64,000 nt of DNA, taken from Aliivibrio sp. (GTDB taxonomy: Bacteria; Pseudomonadota; Gammaproteobacteria; Enterobacterales; Vibrionaceae). This document shows positions 46,065 to 54,800 of the stretch, piece after piece. The notes beneath the pieces were generated by a model. It was given only the letters and a program-made list of their open reading frames with translations. It had not been told where the DNA came from and searched no databases. Position numbers and translations under genes: made by a program. The stretch lies in contig JAESQY010000063.1 in the NCBI GenBank assembly GCA_016764915.1, forward strand, positions 24,136-88,135, given 5' to 3'. Each line of letters opens with the position of its first letter. The first letter of the stretch is position 1.

Positions 46065-46113
46065 AAAAGAGTTATGACACTTGTGTTGCAGTTAATTGAA
46101 GAGTATGTGACAG
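46065..46113 (-). promoter_or_regulatory. Possible Pho box pair upstream of pstS
   Basis: On the minus strand CTGTCACATACTCTTCAA (46113-46096) matches about 12 of 18 positions of the PhoB box CTGTCAT-A-A-CTGTCA, and GTGTCATAAC lies about 31 bases nearer the gene, three helical turns away. Each is imperfect, but their phasing and place before pstS support PhoB control. Confidence 0.5.
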
Positions 46114-46227
46114 CCCGTTATTTCTTCGGCTAAAAAATTTAATTGGTACTGAGTTCTACAACGCATTTTTAACACCAACAACATACATTTAAATTACAGT
46201 GTATTAGCATAGGGGTGGGCAGTAGAT

Positions 46228-48351
46228 GTGGTTGAATGTATGACAAGTAGTGAATGGAATTCTTATATTATTAATCAAATGCGTGAGTTGCCAATCGGCA
46301 AAACGCCTCAACAGGTTGAGGAGAGTTATCTGCAGTTAAGTCAGCTCGCGAAGTTACAAAAAATTACGTTAGAACCTGTTTATGGTCTCTATTTTCAAGC
46401 CTATCGTCTATATCGTTCAGGACAACTTCTTGATGCTGTTGCTGCATTCTTTGACACTATTTCAGCGTGTGACCACCATGATAAAGAGTACGTTCGCTGT
46501 CTAGCTTATTTAGGACTTGGAAATAGTTACTTGCTTTTGTCTGATTATTTAAATGCCAGTGAGTTCCTCTCAAAAGCTGAATCCTTTGAAAAATTCAGAG
46601 ATTATCGTCTACTGGCAATGGTCAAAAACAACATTGGTGAGTTGTTTGAACGTAAGGGGAAATTTGCAGAAGCGCTAGAGTATTATCAACTGTCAGCTGG
46701 ATTGGTCAATCAAAGTGGTGATGCAGCATTGACCTGTATGCCTATTTGTAATCAGGCTTTAATGCATACTTATTTGAACGATATGATAAAAGCAGAGCAG
46801 CTGTTTATAAAAGCAAAAGAGGGATTTGATCTTCTCGGCTGTTACCATCATCACTATTGGTTGAAGTACTCGAAATATCTAGAAATAAACAACCATATTG
46901 AACAAGCCGCAACAACGTATTTAAAAGCGATAGAAGATGCTGAGAAGTTAGGTGATAAGTTTAAGTTTACTGAGAATATCTGTGAATATTGCACTTTTAT
47001 CATTCGACATGAGCTTGATGTTGATATTTCAAGTTGGTTAAATCAAGGAGGAAAGATCGCCACTGAGGTTAAGTCAGATACACTATTATATCGCTACAAT
47101 CAGCTCCTGCTTGCTGTCAATAAATCATCAACCGATATAGCACAAAGAGAAACGGTTTATCTCAATATTCTAGATAACTACGAACAAGCCAGAATGCTCT
47201 CAGAAGCTCGGCTGTCTGACTATTTTATTCAGTTACACAAGTTAAATGTCGACAGAGTAAAGCTTGACTCTTTAAATGATATGAAGAAAAACTTAGAGTT
47301 GCTCAGTACAATGGGTGAATATATCAGCACATCAGATAATCTTTCGGACAGTTTTTATCGGCTGCATAAAGATATCTCCTCCATTTTAGTTGCAGATTGT
47401 TTTGCGATTGGCTTTTATGATGAAGCGAAACAGAGTATTCATTATGAGTACTTTTTAGTTGATGGAGAGCAGCAGCCTTCTTTTACGGTTGATTGCCGTG
47501 AGACTAATTTATATTCGGCATATTGTGTTCTCAATAATAAGCCGCTGATCTTTAATGATCGTAACTATCAAGATAAAGCTGACTTTTTTGGTGTTGAGTC
47601 ACTGCAAGAGATTGAAGCCCCCAATGAGTTTCAATCAGAGATGTTTGTCCCAATCACCTTTGGTAATAAAGTGATTGGTATTTTAACGGTTCAAGCAAAA
47701 GAGAAGTATCAATATAATACCAATCAACAAGAGCTTTTTTTACAGCTAACCAACTACTTAACTATTGCCATTGAGAATCAACGCCAGAAAAAGCTGCTGC
47801 ATAAATTGTCGATTACCGATCACTTAACCTCCCTATATAATCGTCAACATCTTGATGAAGTGCTGCTGAAACATATTCACCTAAGTCGTAAGAAAAAGGG
47901 GCAGTTGACGACGGTAATGATAGATATTGATTATTTTAAGCAGTTTAATGATCGCTATGGTCATGTTGAAGGGGATAAGTTGCTAATGAAAGTGGCCGAA
48001 CTGCTTAAGCGATATTTTGACCCCGTCTCCTCTCCCGTATTCCGTTATGGTGGCGATGAGTTCTTTATCTCATCGGCGAGAGGCATTAAGGATATCTATA
48101 GTAAAATGGAGGCATTGGTTACTGAACTGTATGACCTTAATCTCTTCAATTTTGACTCATTATGCTCCGAACGAGTGTCATTATCTATAGGTATTTCAAC
48201 CGTAAAAGTGGATAGCATGCGAGCATTTTCAATCGAAGATATATTACGTGTTACCGATAAGGCCTTGTATCAGTCAAAAAAAGGTGGGAGAAATAAAATC
48301 TCAGTGCTCAGCGATAGGGAGTCAGACATTGCTGACTCCGGTATCTATTAG
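46228..48351 (+). CDS. TPR-GAF-GGDEF diguanylate cyclase
   Basis: A 707-residue cytoplasmic protein. The first 330 residues are helical repeats of the tetratricopeptide type (LGLGNSYLLLSDYLNASEFL, NNIGELFERKGKFAEALEYY). A GAF-like sensor follows (about 365-520), then a GGDEF domain (about 535-690) with LTSLYNRQHLDE, MIDIDYFKQFND and intact active site YGGDEF. The RxxD product-inhibition site that normally precedes it is absent. It should make cyclic di-GMP, which controls biofilm and motility in vibrios. The start could be GTG 46228 or ATG 46240. It is divergent from pstS and overlaps the moeB end by four bases. Confidence 0.88.
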   Translation: MVECMTSSEWNSYIINQMRELPIGKTPQQVEESYLQLSQLAKLQKITLEPVYGLYFQAYRLYRSGQLLDAVAAFFDTISACDHHDKEYVRCLAYLGLGNSYLLLSDYLNASEFLSKAESFEKFRDYRLLAMVKNNIGELFERKGKFAEALEYYQLSAGLVNQSGDAALTCMPICNQALMHTYLNDMIKAEQLFIKAKEGFDLLGCYHHHYWLKYSKYLEINNHIEQAATTYLKAIEDAEKLGDKFKFTENICEYCTFIIRHELDVDISSWLNQGGKIATEVKSDTLLYRYNQLLLAVNKSSTDIAQRETVYLNILDNYEQARMLSEARLSDYFIQLHKLNVDRVKLDSLNDMKKNLELLSTMGEYISTSDNLSDSFYRLHKDISSILVADCFAIGFYDEAKQSIHYEYFLVDGEQQPSFTVDCRETNLYSAYCVLNNKPLIFNDRNYQDKADFFGVESLQEIEAPNEFQSEMFVPITFGNKVIGILTVQAKEKYQYNTNQQELFLQLTNYLTIAIENQRQKKLLHKLSITDHLTSLYNRQHLDEVLLKHIHLSRKKKGQLTTVMIDIDYFKQFNDRYGHVEGDKLLMKVAELLKRYFDPVSSPVFRYGGDEFFISSARGIKDIYSKMEALVTELYDLNLFNFDSLCSERVSLSIGISTVKVDSMRAFSIEDILRVTDKALYQSKKGGRNKISVLSDRESDIADSGIY

Positions 48352-49109
48352 CCGCAGACTGAGCAGTTGGCGCTTTTGGGTAGTTTCATCTCACGCCAAG
48401 ACATGGACATCGCGTCTAGCATCAGTAATTTACCAATGATTGGTTGTCCAAAGTTAGCAATGACTTTAATGGTTTCCATTGCTTGTACGGCGCCAATAAT
48501 ACCAACCACAGGAGCCATAATTCCTGCTTCGACACACGTTAAGGCTTGCTGACCAAATAGGGTGCTTAAACATTGATAACAAGGCTCACCATCCTGGTAG
48601 GTGTAGACTGAGACTTGTCCCTCCATTCGAATCGCTGCACCTGAAATCAATGGAGTTTTGGTCTGATGGCAGAGCTTATTAAGCTGGTTACGAGTTTCCA
48701 CATTGTCACTGCCATCCAATACCACATCATGTCGTTGAATCAGCGCGAGCAGTGCTTGATCATTGAGTCTTTCATCGACAGTGCTGATTGAGGTGAAAGG
48801 GTTAATTTTAGACAGAGCCTGCGAGGCAGATTCTACCTTTTTCATCCCAATCGTCTCATCGCTATGAAGCAATTGTCTTTGCAAATTGGATAACTCCACC
48901 ACATCATCATCAATGATGGTGATAGAGCCGATACCCGCAGCGACGAGATATTGACTGGCAGCACAACCTAATCCGCCTGCACCGAGAATCAACACCGAGC
49001 TGTTTTTGAGCGCCTCTTGACCGTCAAAATCAAACTGTCTTAGGATGATTTGTCGATTATAGCGAAGCATCTCTTCATCACTGAGTTCTTGGATGTTGTT
49101 ATCTGTCAT
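48348..49109 (-). CDS. moeB: Molybdopterin-synthase adenylyltransferase
   Basis: A 253-residue ThiF/MoeB enzyme that adenylates the C-terminus of MoaD so it can receive sulfur for molybdopterin. Nucleotide motif LGAGGLGCAASQYL near 43, the Arg finger in NLQRQLLH, DGSDNVETR, and two zinc-binding Cys pairs, CYQC near 172 and CSVC at the C-terminus. It lies 21 bases after moeA on the same strand, the usual moeAB pair. Confidence 0.94.
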   Translation of the reverse strand: MTDNNIQELSDEEMLRYNRQIILRQFDFDGQEALKNSSVLILGAGGLGCAASQYLVAAGIGSITIIDDDVVELSNLQRQLLHSDETIGMKKVESASQALSKINPFTSISTVDERLNDQALLALIQRHDVVLDGSDNVETRNQLNKLCHQTKTPLISGAAIRMEGQVSVYTYQDGEPCYQCLSTLFGQQALTCVEAGIMAPVVGIIGAVQAMETIKVIANFGQPIIGKLLMLDAMSMSWREMKLPKSANCSVCG

Positions 49110-49130
49110 GGTGAAAATGCTCCAGTCTAT

Positions 49131-50369
49131 CTAATATAAAGTAGAGTTAAATAACTGAATATTGACCGTTTCACCGGTTTGAACTCGCCCTCTATCTTGC
49201 TCTAATACTACAAAACAGTTAGCGACACTCATCGAGCGGAATGCACCTGAACCTTGGTTTCCTGTGGTCGCCACTTCAAATTGACCCTGTTCATTTATTT
49301 GGTAGATACCGCGTTGATAATCAGTACGTCCAGGTGCTTTTTTGAACATAGAAGTAGCAATCGCTGGAATTGACTCAGGCTGTTTCCACTGTGAATGGCC
49401 TGAGAGTTTAGCCAACATAGGCTGAACCAGTACATACATGGTCAACATAGCTGATACCGGATTACCTGGAAGTCCGCAAAAAATAGCGTCATCTATTGTG
49501 CCATAAGCGAACGGTTTACCCGGTTTTATAGCCAGTTTCCAGAAACCAATTTGACCGATGTCATCAAGAATGTCTTTGATAAAGTCAGCTTCACCAACAC
49601 TCACACCACCAGATGTAATAACCACATCCGCTTCATTTTTCGCTTTTAGGAAGGTCTGCTTTAGTGTTTCATAATCATCAGGGATCACGCCGAGGTCTAG
49701 CGCCTCACAACCGAAATTTTTCACTAACGCTTTTATACCGTAACGGTTGCTGTCGTAGATCTGCCCCTCTTTTAACGTACTGCCTAAAGGACGTAGCTCA
49801 TCTCCCGTAGAGAAGAATGCGATCTTAGGGCGTCTAAGAACCTTTACCGTTGCAACACCTAATGAGGCTAAGAGGGGAATGTCTCTTGGGGTTAAACGTG
49901 CGCCTTGTTTGAGAACTACATCATTTTGAAAAACATCATCGCCAATCGGTCTAATGTTATTTTGATCTGCCACCTTCGTGACGCTGAAGGTGACACCTTG
50001 GTCAGTGACTTCTGCCAGTTCTTGCATAATAACGGCGTTACACCCTAGAGGGATCTTTGCGCCAGTCATAATTCGAATACAATTCCCCGGTGTGCATTCA
50101 CCTGCAAAAGGAACGCCTGCAAAAGACCTTCCTGCAATAACAAGAGGTTTACCAAGTGCTAAATCGTCACGATGTATTGCGTAACCGTCCATTGCTGAGT
50201 TCGCAAAAGGGGGAACATTAATAGGGGAGCGAACATCTTCAGCAATAACATAACCAATCGCTTCATCGAGGGGCATATCAAAAGCATCAGTTAATGGGGA
50301 TATTCCCGCTACAATTTTGGTTAACGCACTGTCGATTGGCATCAGGCCTGGAGTATCACAACAACCCAT
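49131..50369 (-). CDS. moeA: Molybdopterin molybdenumtransferase
   Basis: A 412-residue MoeA, which inserts molybdate into adenylated molybdopterin. Conserved: PPFANSAMDGYA, IMTGAKIPLGCNAVI, FFSTGDELRPLG, DSNRYGI, TSGGVSVGEADFIK, KPGKPFAYG and GLPGNPVSA. The Cys-rich N-terminus MGCCDTPGLMPI is shared with vibrio and enteric homologues. It is divergent from folE. Confidence 0.95.
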   Translation of the reverse strand: MGCCDTPGLMPIDSALTKIVAGISPLTDAFDMPLDEAIGYVIAEDVRSPINVPPFANSAMDGYAIHRDDLALGKPLVIAGRSFAGVPFAGECTPGNCIRIMTGAKIPLGCNAVIMQELAEVTDQGVTFSVTKVADQNNIRPIGDDVFQNDVVLKQGARLTPRDIPLLASLGVATVKVLRRPKIAFFSTGDELRPLGSTLKEGQIYDSNRYGIKALVKNFGCEALDLGVIPDDYETLKQTFLKAKNEADVVITSGGVSVGEADFIKDILDDIGQIGFWKLAIKPGKPFAYGTIDDAIFCGLPGNPVSAMLTMYVLVQPMLAKLSGHSQWKQPESIPAIATSMFKKAPGRTDYQRGIYQINEQGQFEVATTGNQGSGAFRSMSVANCFVVLEQDRGRVQTGETVNIQLFNSTLY

Positions 50370-50565
50370 ATTGAATTCCTTTTAACATCTGGTAGATATT
50401 TGAAAATGTTTAAAAATAGTCATCGAGATTAACACATCTATTATCATTACCGCTAACAACAGAGGAAAAACCGTATTAAAATCGTGGTGTAATTTATACT
50501 AAGAGGTAGTATCCTTGGCTCATAACAACCAGTATTCGTAGTATGAGTTATACAGAGGGATGAGA

Positions 50566-51219
50566 ATGTCAGGGTTAAGCGCAGCCGCAATACAAGTTAG
50601 AGATGCACTCGTGGCTCGTGGTTTAGAAACACCAATGAAACCAGATCGAGTGAGCAGAGAAGAGAAAAAAGAGAAGATTGAACATCATGTACGTGAAATC
50701 TTAAATTTACTCGCATTGGATCTCAGTGATGACAGTCTAGAAGAGACTCCTCAGCGAGTCGCAAAAATGTATGTTGATGAGATTTTTTCCGGCCTAGATT
50801 ACGCGAATTTCCCAAAGATCACGGTGATTGATAGTAAAATGGGCTGTGATGAGATGGTGCGAGTCAAAAACATCACCTTGACCAGTACGTGTGAACACCA
50901 CCTGGTGACTATTGATGGTAAAGCGACGGTTGCTTACCTACCTCGCGGTAAAATTATTGGCTTGTCTAAAATTAATCGTATCGTACGTTTCTTTGCCCAG
51001 CGCCCTCAAGTTCAAGAGAGAATGACTCAACAGGTTTTAGTCGCTTTGCAAACACTGCTTGAAAGTGAAGATGTTGCGGTCACCATGGATGCTACTCATT
51101 ACTGTGTAAAATCTCGTGGTGTCATGGACGCGACTAGTTCGACCACAACCACTGCCTTGGGTGGAATTTTCAAACGTAATCAAGCGACTCGATATGAGTT
51201 TCTGCATGGTATTCGTTAG
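50566..51219 (+). CDS. folE: GTP cyclohydrolase I
   Basis: A 217-residue enzyme converting GTP to dihydroneopterin triphosphate, the first step of folate and pterin synthesis. Zinc and catalytic residues are visible in [15 protein letters not shown] and in [31 protein letters not shown] and [23 protein letters not shown] segments match the family. ATG 50566 gives the E. coli-like N-terminus and has GAGGG upstream; an ATG two codons earlier overlaps that site. Confidence 0.95.
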   Translation: MSGLSAAAIQVRDALVARGLETPMKPDRVSREEKKEKIEHHVREILNLLALDLSDDSLEETPQRVAKMYVDEIFSGLDYANFPKITVIDSKMGCDEMVRVKNITLTSTCEHHLVTIDGKATVAYLPRGKIIGLSKINRIVRFFAQRPQVQERMTQQVLVALQTLLESEDVAVTMDATHYCVKSRGVMDATSSTTTTALGGIFKRNQATRYEFLHGIR

Positions 51220-51341
51220 ATATATAGAGTGAATATTCAGTAAAGCAACGATTAGCGCTCATTTCATATGTCGAGGTTTTTGTTTTATCAGCCACTCATT
51301 CTGATAAACTGCGCGTAATTATACGTTGAGAAATGAAAATA

Positions 51342-52289
51342 ATGACTGAAGTGAAAGTGACTCGTTTAAATAAATTCATCAGTGATACTGGATTTTGTTC
51401 ACGCCGTGAAGCTGATAAACATATTGAGCATGGTCGAGTGACCATTAATGGCGTTGTGCCAGAAGTGGGTACCAAAGTGTCTGATGGTGATGTGGTACTG
51501 ATTAATGGTAAACCACTGAAAGAGAATCAAGCTCGTATTTACATGGCTTTTAATAAACCAGTGGGCATTACTTGTACCACTGAGCGTCATGTCGAAGATA
51601 ACATTGTTGACTACATCAATCATGAGAAGCGAATTTTTCCAATTGGTCGATTAGACAAACCTTCAGATGGTTTGATTTTTATGACTAATGATGGCGATAT
51701 CGTTAATAAGATCTTACGAGCGGGTAATGCCCACGAAAAAGAGTATGTGGTGCGAGTTGATAAACCCGTGACTGATGATTTTATTGCCAAGATGTCTGCA
51801 GGCGTTCCCATTCTTGATACGATCACACTGCCGTGCAAAGTGACTCGTGAGTCGAGATATGTTTTTCGAATTGTATTAACTCAAGGCTTGAATCGTCAAA
51901 TTCGTAGAATGTGTGAATATTTAGATTTTGAGGTATTTAAACTTAGACGTGTTCGTATTATGAACATCGAATTAGGGCAGTTAGCATCGGGTCAGTGGCG
52001 CTATCTAAATGATAATGAAATGACCCAAATTAATGCATTGATTGCCAGCTCAAGTAAAACCGAAGAAGCATCTCGCAGTGGTGTTAATGCGGCAGGTAAC
52101 AAAGTGACTATCACTTCAGCCGGAAAACCAAAATCACGTAACGAACGACCTAATCAACGATCGACTCGGTCTGAGAGAAGTGCGCCTAAAGGCCGAAATA
52201 GTGGCAATGTTACTCGACGAACCAAAGAGAGTGATAAAGAAAAATCAGACTCTTCATCAATAAAGGTGTGGCGTCCAGGACGTAAATAA
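51342..52289 (+). CDS. rluF: 23S rRNA pseudouridine(2604) synthase
   Basis: A 315-residue pseudouridine synthase of the RsuA/RluF group. The N-terminal S4 domain ([19 protein letters not shown]) is followed by the catalytic domain with Asp in [13 protein letters not shown] and the RluF-type stretch [16 protein letters not shown], then [14 protein letters not shown] basic, low-complexity tail of about 60 residues (Arg, Ser, Lys rich) resembles that of E. coli RluF and probably binds RNA. The ATG at 51342 is preferred over 51333, which lies too close to the ribosome site. Confidence 0.92.
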   Translation: MTEVKVTRLNKFISDTGFCSRREADKHIEHGRVTINGVVPEVGTKVSDGDVVLINGKPLKENQARIYMAFNKPVGITCTTERHVEDNIVDYINHEKRIFPIGRLDKPSDGLIFMTNDGDIVNKILRAGNAHEKEYVVRVDKPVTDDFIAKMSAGVPILDTITLPCKVTRESRYVFRIVLTQGLNRQIRRMCEYLDFEVFKLRRVRIMNIELGQLASGQWRYLNDNEMTQINALIASSSKTEEASRSGVNAAGNKVTITSAGKPKSRNERPNQRSTRSERSAPKGRNSGNVTRRTKESDKEKSDSSSIKVWRPGRK

Positions 52290-52300
52290 AAGGTTGAAAT

Positions 52301-52334
52301 AAACAATGGATAGTAGAGATACTATCCATTGTTT
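52301..52334. terminator. Bidirectional terminator after rluF
   Basis: A perfect 15-bp stem (52301-52315 with 52320-52334) and a GAGA loop lie between the convergent rluF and barrel-protein genes. The arms end in AAA and TTT, giving short T tracts both ways. Confidence 0.8.
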
Positions 52335-52344
52335 CGTGATGCAA

Positions 52345-52923
52345 TTAAAAATTGTATAAGGTAGAGAAGTAGAACGATCCAACACTCTGGTCATACTCTT
52401 TTTTAGTCGTTGAGTCTTCTTCAGTTCTATACATATCCCACTCATACGCAAGTCTAAAACTGACGTTCTCTAATTTTGGAGGCGTGTACTCTATTCCAGA
52501 TCCTATTCGCAAAGTGGTTTCATGATCGCTATCACCATCGCTTTTCGAATCGAGTCTACCCACACCTAAAATTCCAAAAGGACGCAATCCATTATTAAAT
52601 GTGTATCCGACATTGGCTGAGATAGTCACCGAGCGTTGTTCAAAAGTTAAATTTGTATTGGAACCTGATGCGGATATTTTCATATCTCCGTATGACGTAT
52701 ATTGACCTTCTACAGCCACAATACGGTTAAATTTATAGCCAGATATTAATTTATACGTATTTCCACTATAACTGGTATTTAAAGCGGGACTTATATCATC
52801 TAATGCGCCATCATCATCAATATCTACGGTTCCAATACCTGCGCCCAAGTAAAATCCATTGTAATCATTGGCATGAGAAAGTGGAGATATAAGTATAGCT
52901 GATATTAATAATAAGCGTTTCAT
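52345..52923 (-). CDS. Outer-membrane beta-barrel protein, OmpA/OmpX-like
   Basis: A 192-residue secreted protein: signal peptide MKRLLLISAILISPLSHA, then alternating strands (GFYLGAGIGTVDI, YKLISGYKFNRIVAVEGQY, SVTISANVGYTFNNGLRPFG, GSFYFSTLYNF) ending in Phe, as outer-membrane barrels do. It looks like an eight-strand porin-family barrel without a C-terminal peptidoglycan domain. An acidic loop follows the first strand (DIDDDGALDD). Ligand and role are unknown. Confidence 0.82.
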   Translation of the reverse strand: MKRLLLISAILISPLSHANDYNGFYLGAGIGTVDIDDDGALDDISPALNTSYSGNTYKLISGYKFNRIVAVEGQYTSYGDMKISASGSNTNLTFEQRSVTISANVGYTFNNGLRPFGILGVGRLDSKSDGDSDHETTLRIGSGIEYTPPKLENVSFRLAYEWDMYRTEEDSTTKKEYDQSVGSFYFSTLYNF

Positions 52924-53818
52924 ATGTAATCCTTAATAAACTTTAAAAAGCATAAATAAAATGTGAATATCAGCCAGACATTATTTGTAAATGTTGTAAG
53001 AATTAATCTTAAATTTTAAAATCATGTTGGAACTTTAGATATTACATAATGTGTGTAATTGATTTTTTATTTGACGTCGCACGTAAGTATTTGATATCGC
53101 CCTTATTTTTGTGGGGCGTAAGCAGGTTAACATTATTCAATTATATTGTTAAAAAAATAGTTGACGTAGTGGAGGAAAGTCATGTTTTTACACAGGCATT
53201 ACAATGTATAATTATAATTCCTATTGGGTTAATTATAATTTCAGTGAGGAATAATAAAAACCGCGCACCAGAAAAGAGTAACTGAGGGTTTTTATGAGTA
53301 TGAGTAACTATATTGATTAATTTGTAAGGCAGGCGTTGGTTATTTATATTCTGTTAATGTAAATTAATTATTTTAGTTGGTTATTAACTTGTCTGCATAT
53401 ATTGTCCTTACACTAATAGGGATCAATAGTGATGATAGCACTCGAGAAATACTGACAGAAGATAATAAATATATTAATTTAATTTAAATTATATTTACTT
53501 TGGGGTGTTGTTTAATGTTTATTTTAGTTTTTCTTCAACGTTCCGAATAAAAATACTTGTTTCGATATATATAAATTATAAAAGATAAGTTATTTTTATC
53601 AGTAGAGTTTGATGGAAATGCTATTGATGATGTAGATCACAAAAAGTCTTTTTACCATGTTACGCCTAGATGAAAGCAGAAATAGAACTACTGGTGTTAA
53701 CCATCCAACGAAGAAAGTTTAAATAGGGCCGAATCTAAATTGTTATCTACAAAAATGATTAATTAGCAAACGCCTTGTATGTAAATCAGCCAACTAGATG
53801 AAAAATGGTAACTTTTAT
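52924..53818. other. AT-rich intergenic region
   Basis: About 900 bases of strongly AT-rich DNA between the barrel gene and the second tRNA operon. The only frame of note is the 78-codon one at 53049-53285. The rest has scattered stops in all frames, and I see no repeat, tRNA remnant or clear hairpin terminator. Its base composition differs from the flanking genes and suggests old non-coding or decayed sequence. Confidence 0.6.
53049..53285 (+). CDS. Possible small hydrophobic protein
   Basis: A 78-codon frame starting MCVIDFLFDVARKYLISP. It contains a hydrophobic segment near 50-66 (ALQCIIIIPIGLIIISV) and a basic tail. There is no good ribosome site, and the surrounding DNA is AT-rich and otherwise non-coding. 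It could be a real single-span membrane protein or a chance frame. Confidence 0.25.
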   Translation: MCVIDFLFDVARKYLISPLFLWGVSRLTLFNYIVKKIVDVVEESHVFTQALQCIIIIPIGLIIISVRNNKNRAPEKSN

Positions 53819-53846
53819 TTGACTCTACAGTCTGAATCCGTAAAGT
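53819..53846 (+). promoter_or_regulatory. Promoter of the second tRNA operon
   Basis: TTGACT at 53819-53824 and TAAAGT at 53841-53846, spacer 16, sharing TGAATCCGTA with the promoter at 3600. The transcript start would fall very close to the tRNA-Cys 5' end, as the long leader of copy 1 is missing. Confidence 0.7.
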
Positions 53847-53858
53847 ATGCATCCAGAA

Positions 53859-53932
53859 GGCGCCTTGGCAGAGTGGCTATGCAGCGGATTGCAAATCCGT
53901 GGACCTCGGTTCGACTCCGGGAGGCGCCTCCA
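53859..53932 (+). tRNA. tRNA-Cys (GCA), second copy
   Basis: A 74-base tRNA with anticodon GCA and encoded CCA. It differs from the copy at 3677 by a single base (T to G) in the variable region. Confidence 0.97.
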
Positions 53933-54046
53933 AAATTTGCAATAACGATTGATCGCGAAAGATTAAAATCAGTCGGTATTTAGATGGTGTCTAACCGCTT
54001 TTTTATAAAGCACATTAGTTACGAGCACCGCAATCAAGAATTGCGT

Positions 54047-54133
54047 GCCCTGGTGGTGGAATTGGTAGACACAAGGGATTTAAAATCCCTCGGCGTTCGC
54101 GCTGTGCCGGTTCAAGTCCGGCCCGGGGCACCA
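54047..54133 (+). tRNA. tRNA-Leu (TAA), second copy
   Basis: An 87-base class II tRNA with anticodon TAA and encoded CCA, the same sequence as the copy at 3850 as far as I can compare. Confidence 0.97.
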
Positions 54134-54140
54134 TCAATTA

Positions 54141-54171
54141 AAAGCTCTGATAGAAATATCAGAGCTTTTTT
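54141..54171 (+). terminator. Terminator of the second tRNA operon
   Basis: AAAGCTCTGATA pairs with TATCAGAGCTTT around a short loop, ending in a run of T. It lies just before the 3' end of the convergent EF-hand gene. Confidence 0.88.
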
Positions 54172-54187
54172 GCATCTTTTGAAGAGG

Positions 54188-54634
54188 TTATTTGTTCTTA
54201 CCTTTGCTATCTTTATTGCCTCCGCGATTGTTCCCTTTATCACTGCGACTGTTGCTGCTCGCTCCTTCATCACTTTTCCGCTCTCCACTGCCATTTCCTG
54301 GGTTGGAGTATTTGCTGTGTGCCGCTAGCTCTTCTTCAGTAATGAAGCCATCTTTATCCTTATCGAAAGAGGCAAATGCACTTAATTTAGTTTTATCTTC
54401 ATCTCCATTTTGTTCAACAGGTTCGGGATCGTCAGGGTCATCGTCGGCCTGATCTTTTCCACGGTAACTATCAAGCTCTTCTTGGTCAATGACACCATCA
54501 CCATTGGTATCAACACTGGCAAACGAAGGTGGTAGATGCTTTCCGTTGTTGTCATTTTCTTCTTCTTCACTGGCCACACTGTTAAAGGATAGCGTGGTGG
54601 CAAGTAGTATTAGTCCGAGTATGTATCTGTTCAT
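54188..54634 (-). CDS. EF-hand calcium-binding protein, secreted
   Basis: A 148-residue protein with a signal peptide (MNRYILGLILLATTLSFNSVAS) and two EF-hand loops: DTNGDGVIDQEE near 42 and DKDKDGFITEEE near 90. Between them is an acidic linker (DDDPDDPEPVE), and the C-terminus is a Ser, Gly, Asn and Lys-rich low-complexity tail. It probably binds calcium in the periplasm or outside. It has no recognisable enzyme domain. Confidence 0.85.
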   Translation of the reverse strand: MNRYILGLILLATTLSFNSVASEEEENDNNGKHLPPSFASVDTNGDGVIDQEELDSYRGKDQADDDPDDPEPVEQNGDEDKTKLSAFASFDKDKDGFITEEELAAHSKYSNPGNGSGERKSDEGASSNSRSDKGNNRGGNKDSKGKNK

Positions 54635-54731
54635 GAGTTGATCCTACTGGTGCTTCTCATAGGCAATACTATAAGCATAGCTATTAATTGATAGTTCACT
54701 CGGTAATATCGTATTATCTCTGTTTCAAACA

Positions 54732-54762
54732 AAAAACCTCAACAGAGATTGTAGAGGTTTTT
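54732..54762 (-). terminator. Terminator after EIIC-like gene
   Basis: AAAAACCTC and GAGGTTTTT pair around a 13-base loop, followed on the minus strand by further T. It lies between the EIIC-like gene and the EF-hand gene. Confidence 0.75.
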
Positions 54763-54800
54763 GTGACGGGGATTTTACTTGTCAGTGTTTGTACGAAAAA

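Larger units (their letters stand above)
53819..54133 (+). repeat. Copy 2 of duplicated tRNA-Cys/tRNA-Leu operon
   Basis: The counterpart of 3600-3936 in direct orientation. The two tRNAs are nearly identical to copy 1; the leader and the Cys-Leu spacer have diverged by substitutions and indels. tRNA-Gly is absent here and replaced by an unrelated terminator. Confidence 0.85.

Noticed and set aside
53984..54328. 114-codon plus-strand frame at the second tRNA operon
   Set aside because: It overlaps tRNA-Leu and the terminator and then runs antisense to the EF-hand gene.
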